64,000 nt of DNA from Paractinoplanes rishiriensis (GTDB lineage Bacteria > Actinomycetota > Actinomycetes > Mycobacteriales > Micromonosporaceae): NCBI RefSeq assembly GCF_016862375.1, contig NZ_BOMV01000011.1, forward strand, positions 37,089 to 101,088. Reading direction: 5' to 3'. Positions within the stretch are counted from its first letter, which is position 1, and every line of letters starts with the position of its first letter. The position numbers and the translations under genes were made by a program. The notes under the pieces are model-generated. The model saw only the letters and a program-made list of their open reading frames with translations, searched no databases and was not told the origin of the DNA. Below, in pieces: positions 33,687 to 41,889 of the stretch.

Positions 33687-34037
33687 GTCGGCGTCGCGGC
33701 AGGCGGTCGTGAAGGCGTCGGCGCTGGACCGCCACGCCGAGCCGCCGGTGCTGGCCTTGGTGCCCAGTTCCATGGCGGCGTCCGCGATCGCGTCGTTGTC
33801 GGTGCGGCGGCTGGAGGTCATCACCTTGTCCGCGAGGGCCAGCCGTTGCGGCTTGTTCTCCGCATCGGCGTAGCCGTCCGCGAAGTCGTTGCACGCCTGC
33901 CGCCCGGCATCGTCCAGCCCGCCCGACGCGGCGCCGCCGTCTGACTCGGGCCGGTTGGCCATCAGCCCGAGAGCCACCAGCGCCACGATGCCCACCACAA
34001 TGAGCTGCTTGCGGTTCGGCTTGAACTTCAGCTTCAC
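33672..34037 (-). CDS. Small membrane-anchored protein, unknown function
   Basis: 121 residues. A basic N terminus (KLKFKPNRKQ) precedes one membrane helix at ~12-26 and a mainly helical outer part with two cysteines (ACNDFADGYAD and TTACRDADW) that could form a disulfide. I recognise no family. The gene is alone; its last 15 bases have been amplified four times downstream. A small extracytoplasmic four-helix-type protein is the likely shape. Confidence 0.65.
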   Translation of the reverse strand: MKLKFKPNRKQLIVVGIVALVALGLMANRPESDGGAASGGLDDAGRQACNDFADGYADAENKPQRLALADKVMTSSRRTDNDAIADAAMELGTKASTGGSAWRSSADAFTTACRDADWVAP

Positions 34038-34161
34038 CCCCGCAGGCTAACGCGGCTTCGCGGGTCAGGTTGTACTCACTCACGCCGTGATGTCGGAAAT
34101 GCCACCTCCTCGCGTCGGCGCCTTCCCCGGACCGACCGGCCGGACGGTCTCTTCGTCGCGC

Positions 34162-35025
34162 TCAAGCCGGGTAGCGCTCGGCCACGAAGGTGGCCAGCCG
34201 CTGGGCGAAACCCTCCAGCGTGGTGGCGGCCGCGTGCCGACCGTCCCAGGCGGCGCTCAGCCGGACCGCGAGCCGCCGCACCCGCAGCGGCACCAGCCCG
34301 AACCGCGGATCGTCGGACACCACGGCCACGCCCCGGCCGGCCGCGGCAAGCGCCTGGGCCACCGTGCCGTTCGCGGCCTCGATGGTCCGGGCCGGCGTGG
34401 CGCCCAGTTCGAGCAGTGCGGCGTCCAGCGCCTCCCGGGCCGTGAACGAGGCCGGCAACACGATCAGCGGCTCACCCAGCAGGTCCTCCAGCGCCACCTC
34501 GCCACGCGCCGACCATGGGTGCGCGGCCGGCACGTATGCCCAAACCGGCAGCGCGGCCAACGGCAGCGACCGGAACGGTTCAGGCGGTCGCGCGGTGCCG
34601 ATCGCCAGGTCGGCGCCGAGCGCGAGGGTCTCGACTGCGCTGAGCCGGTCGGCGTTGAGAACGTCGGCGACCGGGTCGTCCGGCGCCAGCGTCGCGATGA
34701 AAGGCGCCACCACGTCGGTCAGCGTCACGGTCGGCGCGCCGATGGTCAGCCGGCCAAGCCGGCCCTGCGCGTGATAGCCGGCCGCCGTACGGAACTCGGC
34801 GACCTTGGCCAGCAGATCGCGCGCGGCCGGCAGCAGGGCGAGGCCGATCCGGGACGGTGCGAGGCGGCCCCCGGCCCGGTCGAACAGTGCGACGCCCAGC
34901 TCGTCCTCCAGGTGCCGCAGCTGGCGGGACAGCCCCGGCTGGGTGACGTGGAGGCGGGCCGCCGCGGCGCTCACCGTCCCGGCGTCGCAGGTGGTCACGA
35001 AGTAGCGAACATGACGCAGCTCCAC
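34162..35025 (-). CDS. LysR-family transcriptional regulator
   Basis: 287 residues. N-terminal winged HTH (LRHVRYFVTTCDAG, AAARLHVTQPGLSRQLRHLE) and C-terminal co-inducer domain of the LysR_substrate type (LGRLTIGAP, DLAIGTARP). It is divergent from an aldehyde dehydrogenase gene with 76 bp between starts, the classic LysR arrangement, so it probably activates that gene in response to a pathway intermediate. The N terminus starts directly with the HTH helix, supporting ATG 35025. Confidence 0.92.
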   Translation of the reverse strand: MELRHVRYFVTTCDAGTVSAAAARLHVTQPGLSRQLRHLEDELGVALFDRAGGRLAPSRIGLALLPAARDLLAKVAEFRTAAGYHAQGRLGRLTIGAPTVTLTDVVAPFIATLAPDDPVADVLNADRLSAVETLALGADLAIGTARPPEPFRSLPLAALPVWAYVPAAHPWSARGEVALEDLLGEPLIVLPASFTAREALDAALLELGATPARTIEAANGTVAQALAAAGRGVAVVSDDPRFGLVPLRVRRLAVRLSAAWDGRHAAATTLEGFAQRLATFVAERYPA

Positions 35026-35101
35026 CTCTATTACTGTGAGGCATGGTCAGCCTGCCGAACAAGTATTGGACGGCATGACCGGCGCTTCCAAGACTGGACG
35101 C

Positions 35102-36481
35102 ATGACATTGCTCGCGGTCACCAACCCGGCCACCCTGGAGATCGTCGGCCACGTCCCCGACCAGGGCGAGGCCGAGGCGCGCAAGGCCGTCGACCGGGCA
35201 GCGGCCGCGGCTGGCGGCTGGCGGGATGTCGCGCCACGCGAGCGGGCCGAGATGCTGCGCCGCGTCTACGAGAACCTGATGCTGTCGCGCGACGACCTGG
35301 TCCGGCTGATCACGGCCGAGAACGGCAAGGCCACCGCGGACGCGCTGGCCGAGGTCGGTTACGCGGCCGAGTTCTTCCGCTGGTTCGCCGAGGAGGCGGT
35401 GCGCACCGACGGCTCCTACGGCACGGCGCCGGCCGGGGGTGTCCGGTCGGTGGTGACGGCTCGCCCGGTGGGCATAGCCGCGCTGGTCACGCCGTGGAAC
35501 TTCCCGGCCGCGATGGCCACCCGGAAGCTGGCGCCCGCGCTGGCCGCCGGCTGCACCGTGGTGCTGAAGCCGGCCGCCGAGACCCCGTTGACCGCTCTGG
35601 CGATCGCCGACCTGGTGCGCGAGGCCGGCGTGCCCGGCGGCGTGGTCAACGTCGTGACCACCACCGACCCGGCCACCGTGGTCGGCGCGTGGCTCGCCGA
35701 CCCGCGCGTGCGCAAGGTGTCGTTCACCGGCTCGACCGGGGTGGGGAAGGTGCTGCTGCACCAGGCTGCCGACCGCGTCCTCAACACGTCGATGGAGCTC
35801 GGCGGCAACGCCCCCTTCGTGGTGACCGAAGACGCCGACCTGCCCGCGGCGGTGGCCGGCGCGATGGTCGCGAAGTTCCGCAACGGCGGCCAGGCCTGCA
35901 CCGCCGCCAACCGCTTCCTCGTGCACCGCGACGTCGCCGGCGACTTCGTGGTCAGGCTGGGCGCCGAGGTCGAGAAGCTGAGCGTCGGAGCCGCCGCGGA
36001 CGGCTGCCAGATCGGCCCGCTGATCTCGGCGGCTGCGGTGTCGCGGGTGCGCACCAAGGTCGACGCCGCCGTAGCGGCGGGCGCCCGGATCACCCACCGA
36101 GCGGCGCTCCCGGATCTGCCCGGCCATTTCTATCCGCCGACCGTGCTCACCGACGTCCCGCCCGGCGCCGACCTGGTCCGCGAGGAGATCTTCGGTCCGG
36201 TGGCCTCGGTGCTGACCTGGTCGACCGAGGCCGACCTGCTGGCCGCCGCCAACGACACCGAGTACGGCCTGGCCGGGTACGTCTTCGCCGGCGACCTGCA
36301 GCGAGCGATCCGGCTCGGGGAGGCCCTCGACGCCGGCATGGTCGGCATCAACCGTGGCCTGGTGTCCGACCCGTCGGCGCCGTTCGGCGGCGTCAAACAG
36401 TCGGGCCTGGGCCGCGAGGGTGCCCGGGACGGCCTGCGGGAATTCCAGGAGACCCAGTACCTGGCGGTCGACTGGAGCTGA
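35102..36481 (+). CDS. Aldehyde dehydrogenase, succinate-semialdehyde type
   Basis: 459 residues. NAD(P) fold with TPWNFPAAMATRKLAPALAAG and FTGSTGVGK, general base glutamate in SMELGGNAPF, catalytic cysteine in NGGQACTAANR, and the C-terminal SAPFGGVKQSGLGREG. The latter and the overall length fit GabD-like succinate-semialdehyde dehydrogenases. Succinic semialdehyde is the expected end product of both the homoprotocatechuate and GABA routes encoded just downstream. An alternative start is ATG 35075. It is divergent from LysR. Confidence 0.88.
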   Translation: MTLLAVTNPATLEIVGHVPDQGEAEARKAVDRAAAAAGGWRDVAPRERAEMLRRVYENLMLSRDDLVRLITAENGKATADALAEVGYAAEFFRWFAEEAVRTDGSYGTAPAGGVRSVVTARPVGIAALVTPWNFPAAMATRKLAPALAAGCTVVLKPAAETPLTALAIADLVREAGVPGGVVNVVTTTDPATVVGAWLADPRVRKVSFTGSTGVGKVLLHQAADRVLNTSMELGGNAPFVVTEDADLPAAVAGAMVAKFRNGGQACTAANRFLVHRDVAGDFVVRLGAEVEKLSVGAAADGCQIGPLISAAAVSRVRTKVDAAVAAGARITHRAALPDLPGHFYPPTVLTDVPPGADLVREEIFGPVASVLTWSTEADLLAAANDTEYGLAGYVFAGDLQRAIRLGEALDAGMVGINRGLVSDPSAPFGGVKQSGLGREGARDGLREFQETQYLAVDWS

Positions 36482-36494
36482 CCGCTCACTCGGG

Positions 36495-36974
36495 TGGGCG
36501 CAGGCACCGTCACGAAGGTAGGTGAGTACGGCGGCCACACGGCGGTTCACCTCCTGTTCGGCCAGGCCGAGCTTGGCGAAGATGGCGTTCACGTATTTCT
36601 CCACCGAAGACTCGGACAGCGCCAGGGACCGACCGATGCGGGCATTGCCGTGGCCCGGCCAGCAGATGTTGCACGTCGCCCACCCGGTCTTGACCAGTTG
36701 GTCGGCCGAACCCACTGCCGTCTCGACAGCGACCTCGCCGCCGCAACGTGCCGCGGACGATGGACATCCGGTCGGCCAGCCCGGCCAGCCCGAGACCGCC
36801 CGCCGCACCCGGGTCGAAGCCGGTGCCGTCGTCCCGGACCTCGACGGTCAACTGCCCGTCCGGCCGCCCCAGCAGGACCTGAACCTCGTTGGCCTGAGCG
36901 TGCTTGACCACGTTGGTGAGTGCCTCGGACAGCACATACCAGGCGGTCGCCTCGACGTGCTGTGGGTAACGCAC
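36495..36974 (-). pseudogene. Decayed two-component remnant: kinase ATPase piece joined to LuxR HTH piece
   Basis: From 36974 the minus strand reads a NarL-type kinase end: EATAWYVLSEALTNVVKHAQ (N box), EVRDDGTGFDP (G1), GLGLAGLADRM. It then loses frame around 36735. In another frame, from about 36650, a LuxR-type HTH end appears (NARIGRSLALSESSVEKYVN, IFAKLGL), which has no normal stop. The kinase dimerisation domain, its final G box and the whole receiver are missing. The simplest reading is a deletion joining the two ends of a former kinase-regulator operon, followed by drift. Confidence 0.6.
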
Positions 36975-36990
36975 GCCGCGCAGCGCGGCT

Positions 36991-37752
36991 TCATGACTGA
37001 GGTCGCCGGTCCGGCCACCGGCGCCGAGGGGCTGGCTCGGGCTCCTGTCGGGAGGAGGTGAGCTTGATGAAGCCGTCGACCAGGGCCCGGGATCGCTGGG
37101 CGGCTGCGGCGGCCTGGCGGTTGGTTTCGATGAGTAGGGAGGCTGGGTCTCTGCCTTGTTCGGTGGCTTTGGCGGCGCCGCCGTGGTTCAGCCAGCCGGT
37201 CAGCATCGCGGGGGTCAGCTCGGGGTGGAACTGCACGGCCAGGTTGCGGCGGAGGACGAAGGCCTGGGACGCGGCGGGGGAGCGGGCCAGTTCTACCGCG
37301 GTGGGTGGGAGGTGCCAGCGGTCGTAGTGCCATTCGAACCATGGGCCTGACGGGACCAGCGACTCGTCGTCGGTGGTTACCGCGGTCCAGCCGATTTCGG
37401 GAGTGGGGGCGGGGGTTACGCGGCCGCCGTGGACTGCGGCCAGGAGTTGGCCGCCGAAGCAGATTCCGAAGACCGGGACGCCGGCGCTGTCGGCCTGGCG
37501 TAGCTGGTGCATCTCGGGGAGTACCCAGCTTCCGATCAGGGTGTGGTCGTAGGTGGACCAGGGGGCGCCCATCAGCAGCACGGCGTCGAAGTGGGTGAAG
37601 TCGGGGAAGGAGGTGGTGACGGTGGGGGCGTGGAAGTGTTCTTCGGCGACCACCGGGTGGTAGGCGATGTCGTAGCCGTGCTCGGTGAAGCGCTCGGCGA
37701 CGGGGCCCAAGGGGGACACGTGGTCGTGCTGGACTACCAGGAGGCTCGGCAT
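36991..37752 (-). CDS. Class I glutamine amidotransferase-like protein
   Basis: 253 residues with the triad of class I amidotransferases: cysteine in FGICFGGQLLA, and histidine and glutamate in VQFHPELTP. The family removes amide nitrogen or hydrolyses gamma-glutamyl bonds. It lies directly behind the glutamine-synthetase-like gene, as amidotransferase-like partners do in aniline-type gamma-glutamylation clusters (TdnQ/TdnT). The start codon region is duplicated (see 37740). The C-terminal 20 residues are basic and may extend past the conserved fold. Confidence 0.85.
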   Translation of the reverse strand: MPSLLVVQHDHVSPLGPVAERFTEHGYDIAYHPVVAEEHFHAPTVTTSFPDFTHFDAVLLMGAPWSTYDHTLIGSWVLPEMHQLRQADSAGVPVFGICFGGQLLAAVHGGRVTPAPTPEIGWTAVTTDDESLVPSGPWFEWHYDRWHLPPTAVELARSPAASQAFVLRRNLAVQFHPELTPAMLTGWLNHGGAAKATEQGRDPASLLIETNRQAAAAAQRSRALVDGFIKLTSSRQEPEPAPRRRWPDRRPQS

Positions 37753-37769
37753 TACCGGAGGCTCGGCAT
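37740..37769. repeat. 17-bp duplication of a start-codon region, creating a 5-codon ORF
   Basis: GGAGGCTCGGCAT occurs at 37740-37752 and 37757-37769. On the minus strand the first-met copy starts with ATG overlapping the stop of the ligase gene (TGATG) and reads M-P-S-L-R-stop. The second copy is the working start (MPSLLVV) of the amidotransferase. Confidence 0.85.
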
Positions 37770-39121
37770 CACAGGTGGTAGCTGTACTCGCGGAATTCCC
37801 AGTCGGTCACCCACTGGGAGAAACGTTCCAGCTCGTTGCGCTTGTAGGCGAGGAAGGTGGTTACGAACCTTGGACCCAGGATCTCGGCCAGGTCGGTGTC
37901 GGCCTCCAGGGCCGCCAGGGCCGTGGTCAGGTCCCCGGGGAGGCGGTCGGCCTTGGACACGTCGTAGCCGTAGCCTTCCAGCTTGGCGGGCGGGTCGAGC
38001 TTGTCGCGGATGCCCAGGTAGGCGGCGGCCAGGACGGCACCGATGCCCAGGTACGGGTTGGCGGACGCGTCGCCCAGGCGCAGCTCCATGCGGGTTGAGC
38101 CGCCGCGCTCGGGCGGGATTCGGACCATCGCGCTGCGGTTGTCCAAGCCCCAGTCGATCAGCCACGGGGCCAGCGTGTCGGGACCGAAGCGCTTGTAGCT
38201 GTTGATGGTCGGGTTCAGCAATGCGGCCAGGGCGGGAGCGTGGGCCAGGACGCCGGCTATCGCGGAGCGGGCGGTCTCGGACAGGCCGTCGGGGGCGTCC
38301 GGGTCGTCGAAGGCCGCTGAACCGTCGGGGGACCACGCGGACAGGTGCAGGTGGAAGCCGGAACCGCCCTCGTCGTTGAACGGCTTGGCCATGAACGTGG
38401 CGAGCTTGCCCTGCATCCGGGTGAGTTCCTGGACGGCGGTCTTGAAGCGGAAGGCGCGGTCGGCGGCGTTCAGGGCGTCCGAGTGCCAGAGGTTGATCTC
38501 GAACTGGCCGGAGGCGAACTCGTGGTTGGCGGCGACCACGTCGAGGCCGTACGCGTCGAGTCTGCGCAGGGCGGCCAGCAGGGTGTTCTCCGGGTCGCCC
38601 TTGAGGCCGGCCGTGTAGACGTTGCCGGTGCCCTCGCCGTAGCGCCTCCAGCCCTGGGGTGCCTCGGGGGCCGGGTCCAGGACGTAGAACTCCAGTTCGG
38701 GGCCGACCATGGGGCGCAGGTCCAGTGCGGCGAAGCGGTCGATCACGCGGCGCAGGACGTTGCGGGGGCTTTCCTCGGCGGGGGTGCCGTCGGGGTTGTA
38801 GACGTCGGCGATGGCGTGTGCGACGCCGGGCTCCCACGGCACGGCGTGCAGCGTTGCCAGGTCGGGCAGGGCCAGCATGTCGGGCAGGCCGTCGGACAGC
38901 CCGCCCTCGATGTCGACCACGTCGCCCATCGGCGAGGTGCCGAACACCGAGCGGCAGAAGGCCACCCCGCTGCCTACCGTTCGGGCGAACCTGCGTACCA
39001 GGATGTCCCGGCCGCGCTCGGCGCCGATGAGGTCGCTGTACCCGAGTCGTACGACGTCGATCTCCTGCTGGGCCAGTTTGGCCTGGGCGGCTTCCATGGC
39101 GGTCGCATCCACTGCGAGCAT
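37769..39121 (-). CDS. Glutamine-synthetase-like gamma-glutamyl-amine ligase
   Basis: 450 residues of the GlnA/PuuA family. Metal and ATP ligands are in VGPELEFYVLDP, GSGFHLHLS and RMELRLGDASANPYL; the N-terminal beta-grasp is short. It is smaller and more diverged than GlnA of nitrogen assimilation and lacks the conserved adenylylation tyrosine context. Relatives join glutamate to putrescine, ethanolamine, isopropylamine or aniline. AGGAG lies 5 bp before the ATG. It is divergent from MarR and has an 18-bp operator over its promoter that is shared with the P450 operon. Confidence 0.87.
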   Translation of the reverse strand: MLAVDATAMEAAQAKLAQQEIDVVRLGYSDLIGAERGRDILVRRFARTVGSGVAFCRSVFGTSPMGDVVDIEGGLSDGLPDMLALPDLATLHAVPWEPGVAHAIADVYNPDGTPAEESPRNVLRRVIDRFAALDLRPMVGPELEFYVLDPAPEAPQGWRRYGEGTGNVYTAGLKGDPENTLLAALRRLDAYGLDVVAANHEFASGQFEINLWHSDALNAADRAFRFKTAVQELTRMQGKLATFMAKPFNDEGGSGFHLHLSAWSPDGSAAFDDPDAPDGLSETARSAIAGVLAHAPALAALLNPTINSYKRFGPDTLAPWLIDWGLDNRSAMVRIPPERGGSTRMELRLGDASANPYLGIGAVLAAAYLGIRDKLDPPAKLEGYGYDVSKADRLPGDLTTALAALEADTDLAEILGPRFVTTFLAYKRNELERFSQWVTDWEFREYSYHL

Positions 39122-39149
39122 GGCGGCTCCTAGAAGAGGGGTAAGCCAG

Positions 39150-39177
39150 ATCGTACGGACCCGAACGACCGTGTCAA
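39150..39177 (-). promoter_or_regulatory. Predicted promoter of the gamma-glutamyl ligase gene
   Basis: On the minus strand TTGACA (39172-39177), 16-bp spacer, TACGAT (39150-39155). The MarR-type palindrome 39151-39168 covers the spacer and -10 box. Confidence 0.6.
39151..39168. promoter_or_regulatory. Predicted MarR operator, site 1
   Basis: TCGTACGGACCCGAACGA, two 8-bp arms (7 of 8 matching) around AC. It differs at only two positions from the site at 48166-48183 before the P450 operon. It lies between the divergent MarR and ligase genes. Confidence 0.65.
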
Positions 39178-39214
39178 TAGCTGGTCCGGGGCAACGGAAC
39201 GTAACATCGTCGCC

Positions 39215-39721
39215 ATGACCGACCACCCCTCCCTCCTCGAGACCGAGCGGGCCATGCGCGCCCACGTGGAGTCGCTCGGCCTGGACTTCGAGGCGGGCCT
39301 CGCCGTGTCCAGCATCTACCGCGCGGCCAATGCGGTGCGGTCGTATGCCTGGAATGAACTGCTGCGTCCGTACGACATCACTTGGACTGGTTTTGTGGTT
39401 TTGTGGGTTGTCTGGATCTTTGACGGGATGGAGACCCGGCACGCGGCGGAGGCGGCCGCGATCTCCAAGGCGACGCTGACCGGGGTCGCCAAGACGTTGG
39501 AGTCGCGGGGCTGGATCGAGCGGGTCGGGCGCACCGACGACCGGCGGCTCGTCGAACTGCACCTGACGCCCGAGGGCAAGCGGCTGATGGAGGAGATCTA
39601 CCCCAAGTTCAACGCCATCGAGACCAAGGTGGTGGGGCAGCTGTCCGCCGGGCGGACCCGGGAGATGACGCAGAGCCTGCGGCAGATCGTCACGACCATC
39701 GAGGAGACCGGTCTCGGCTGA
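39215..39721 (+). CDS. MarR-family transcriptional regulator
   Basis: 168 residues. Winged HTH with AISKATLTGVAKTLESRGWIERVGRTDDRRLVELHLTP (recognition helix then wing), flanked by dimerisation helices. MarR proteins bind 16-20-bp palindromes and are released by phenolic or CoA-linked ligands. Its position next to one copy of an 18-bp palindrome, with a near-identical copy before the P450 operon, makes it the likely repressor of both. Its 3' end overlaps the convergent PuuD-like gene by 32 bp. Confidence 0.9.
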   Translation: MTDHPSLLETERAMRAHVESLGLDFEAGLAVSSIYRAANAVRSYAWNELLRPYDITWTGFVVLWVVWIFDGMETRHAAEAAAISKATLTGVAKTLESRGWIERVGRTDDRRLVELHLTPEGKRLMEEIYPKFNAIETKVVGQLSAGRTREMTQSLRQIVTTIEETGLG

Positions 39722-40421
39722 GCCGGGCGGCCTCGACCAGCTGCTCGAAGATCGCCGCCTGGTGCGGGTCGGTGGCGGCGGTGTCCTCGGGGTGCCACTG
39801 CACGCCGAGGAACCAGCCGTCGTGGTCGTCCAGGATGACCGCCTCGATCGTGCCGTCCGCCGCGAAAGCCACGGCGCGCAGCCCGGTGCCGAGCCGTCCG
39901 ATGCCCTGATGGTGGTAGCAGGAGACGGCGAGTTCGGTATAAGCGGGCGGCTGGGCGCCGGCGGGGGAGGTGTGCCGGGCGGTATCGGGCAGCTCGAACG
40001 TCACGGTGTGCACCACGTGGCGGTGGCCGGGCAGGTCCTGGAACAGGTTGCCGCCGCGGGCCACGTTGACCACCTGGGCGCCGCGGCAGATCGCCAGCAG
40101 CGGGATCCGGTCGTCGAGTGCCAGCCGGGCCACCGCCAGGTCGAACTCGTCCTGCGGCACGTCGACGTCGTAATCGGCGTGGTGCCGGTCCTGGCCCGCC
40201 CAGTGTGCGGACAGGTCGCCGCCGCCGGGCAGCAGCAGGCCGTCGGCGAACCACAGCCGGCCGTCGGCAAGTGGCCCGGGATGGACGACCAGCGGCTCGC
40301 CGCCCGCGTCGAACACGGCCTCGACCAGTTTGCGGGCGGCCACCTCGGCCCCGAAGCGCAGCGCCGACGCGGACTGCGAGAAGCGGGCCGGGATCGCGAT
40401 CAGCGGGCGCCGGTCAGCCAA
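39690..40421 (-). CDS. Gamma-glutamyl hydrolase of the PuuD type (peptidase C26)
   Basis: 243 residues. Nucleophile cysteine in LLAICRGAQVVNVA and His/Glu in LGVQWHPEDTA, plus LLLPGGGDLSAHWAG near the N terminus as in gamma-glutamyl-GABA hydrolase. It releases glutamate from a gamma-glutamylated acid. The start is TTG 40421, overlapping the PuuC-like gene by 8 bases; no better start exists. It is the last gene of the eight-gene operon. Confidence 0.88.
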   Translation of the reverse strand: MADRRPLIAIPARFSQSASALRFGAEVAARKLVEAVFDAGGEPLVVHPGPLADGRLWFADGLLLPGGGDLSAHWAGQDRHHADYDVDVPQDEFDLAVARLALDDRIPLLAICRGAQVVNVARGGNLFQDLPGHRHVVHTVTFELPDTARHTSPAGAQPPAYTELAVSCYHHQGIGRLGTGLRAVAFAADGTIEAVILDDHDGWFLGVQWHPEDTAATDPHQAAIFEQLVEAARLSRDRSPRWS

Positions 40422-41889
40422 GGTTGATCCAGGTGGTCTTGAGGTCGGTGTACTCGTCGAGAGCGTGCCGCGACTTGTCCCGGCCGGCCCCGGACAGCTT
40501 CACCCCGCCGAACGGGACCGTCATGTCGCCCTCCTCGTAGCAGTTCACCCAGACTGTCCCGGCCCGCAGCCGGCGAGCCATCCGGTGGGCGCGGCTCAGG
40601 TCGGCGGTCCAGACGGCGGCCGCGAGCCCGTACGCGGTGTCGTTGGCGATCGCCAGGGCGGATTCCTCGTCGCCGAAAATCTGCACGGCCAGCACCGGGC
40701 CGAACAGTTCCTCGCGGATCAGCACGTTGCCCGGGCCGGCGCCGACCACTACGGTCGGCTCGAGATAGGGGCCGGGTGACGTGGCCGCCCGATGGCCGCC
40801 GAGGCGCAGTTCCGCGCCCTGCCGCACGCCTTCGCCGAGTCGCTCCAGGATCCTGCGGAGGCTTCGTTCGTCCACCAGCGGGCCCATCGTGGTGCCGGGC
40901 AGCAGCGGATCGTCCGGGCGCCACGACGCGGCCGCCGCCACGATCCGGCCGACGACCCGGTCGGCCACGTCCCGGTGCACCACCAGCCGCGAGCCCGCCG
41001 TGCACATCTCGCCGGCGTTGAAGAACGCCGCCCACGCCGCCGTGTCCGCCGCCGCGTCCAGGTCGGGCGCGTCCGGGAAGATGATGTTCGGCGACTTGCC
41101 GCCCAGTTCCAGGTGGACCCGCTTGACGTTGCTGTCGGCCGCATACCGCAGGAAGTGCCGCCCGACCGCCGTCGAGCCGGTGAAGGTCAGCACGTCCACG
41201 TCCGGGCGCTCGCCGAGGCGGCGGCCGACCACCGCGCCGTCGCCGTTGATCACGTTGAGCGCGCCCGGTGGCAGGCCGGCCTCCCTCGCCAGCTCCGCCA
41301 CCCGCTGCATGGACAGCGGCGACTGCTCCGCGGTCTTCACCACCACGGTGCAGCCCGCCGCGAGTGCCGGCGCGAACTTCCAGCCGCCGATGGTGAGCGG
41401 GAAGTTCCACGGCACCACCGCGGCCACCACGCCGGCCGGCTCGCGGGTGACCAGCGCCAGCTCACTCTCGGTGGCCGGCGGGATCTCGCCAACGGTCTTG
41501 TCCGCGAGCCCGCCGTAGAACCGCAGGCACCGGATCAGCGCCCGGAGTTCGATCTCCCGGGCGTGCGTGATCGGTTTGCCCATCTCCAGCGAGACCAGCA
41601 GCGCGAGCTCGTCCCGGTCCCGCTCGACCAGGTCGGCGAGGCGGAGTAGCACCTCGCCACGCTCCCGGGCGGGCGTTCGCGGCCACGGGCCGGAGTCGAA
41701 CGCCCGGCGGGCTGCCGCCACCGCGGCGTCCGCGTCCGCCACACCGGCCCAGGCGATCTCGCCGAGCACGGAGGCGTCACGCGGGGAGAAAATTGTCCGA
41801 AATGCCCCAGGGGTGGACCTGGCGGCGCCGTCCACAAACAGGCCCTCAGGAATCCGAAGGCTCTCCGCACGAGCAATCCAGTCGATCAT
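40414..41889 (-). CDS. Aldehyde dehydrogenase, PuuC-like (gamma-glutamyl-aminoaldehyde type)
   Basis: 491 residues. VPWNFPLTIGGWKFAPALAAG, base glutamate in LELGGKSPN, cysteine in NAGEMCTAGSR, and the C-terminal VNCYEEGDMTVPFGGVKLSGAGRDKS with a final KTTWINL, closely like PuuC. It oxidises gamma-glutamyl-aminoaldehyde to the acid. The ATG overlaps the HpaG-like stop by 4 bp and its end overlaps the PuuD-like gene, so these are one transcript. Confidence 0.9.
   Translation of the reverse strand: MIDWIARAESLRIPEGLFVDGAARSTPGAFRTIFSPRDASVLGEIAWAGVADADAAVAAARRAFDSGPWPRTPARERGEVLLRLADLVERDRDELALLVSLEMGKPITHAREIELRALIRCLRFYGGLADKTVGEIPPATESELALVTREPAGVVAAVVPWNFPLTIGGWKFAPALAAGCTVVVKTAEQSPLSMQRVAELAREAGLPPGALNVINGDGAVVGRRLGERPDVDVLTFTGSTAVGRHFLRYAADSNVKRVHLELGGKSPNIIFPDAPDLDAAADTAAWAAFFNAGEMCTAGSRLVVHRDVADRVVGRIVAAAASWRPDDPLLPGTTMGPLVDERSLRRILERLGEGVRQGAELRLGGHRAATSPGPYLEPTVVVGAGPGNVLIREELFGPVLAVQIFGDEESALAIANDTAYGLAAAVWTADLSRAHRMARRLRAGTVWVNCYEEGDMTVPFGGVKLSGAGRDKSRHALDEYTDLKTTWINLG

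Noticed and set aside
34580..36808. 742-codon minus-strand frame containing a LuxR HTH
   Set aside because: Only the first ~70 codons resemble a regulator; the rest is antisense of the aldehyde dehydrogenase. Treated as part of a pseudogene.
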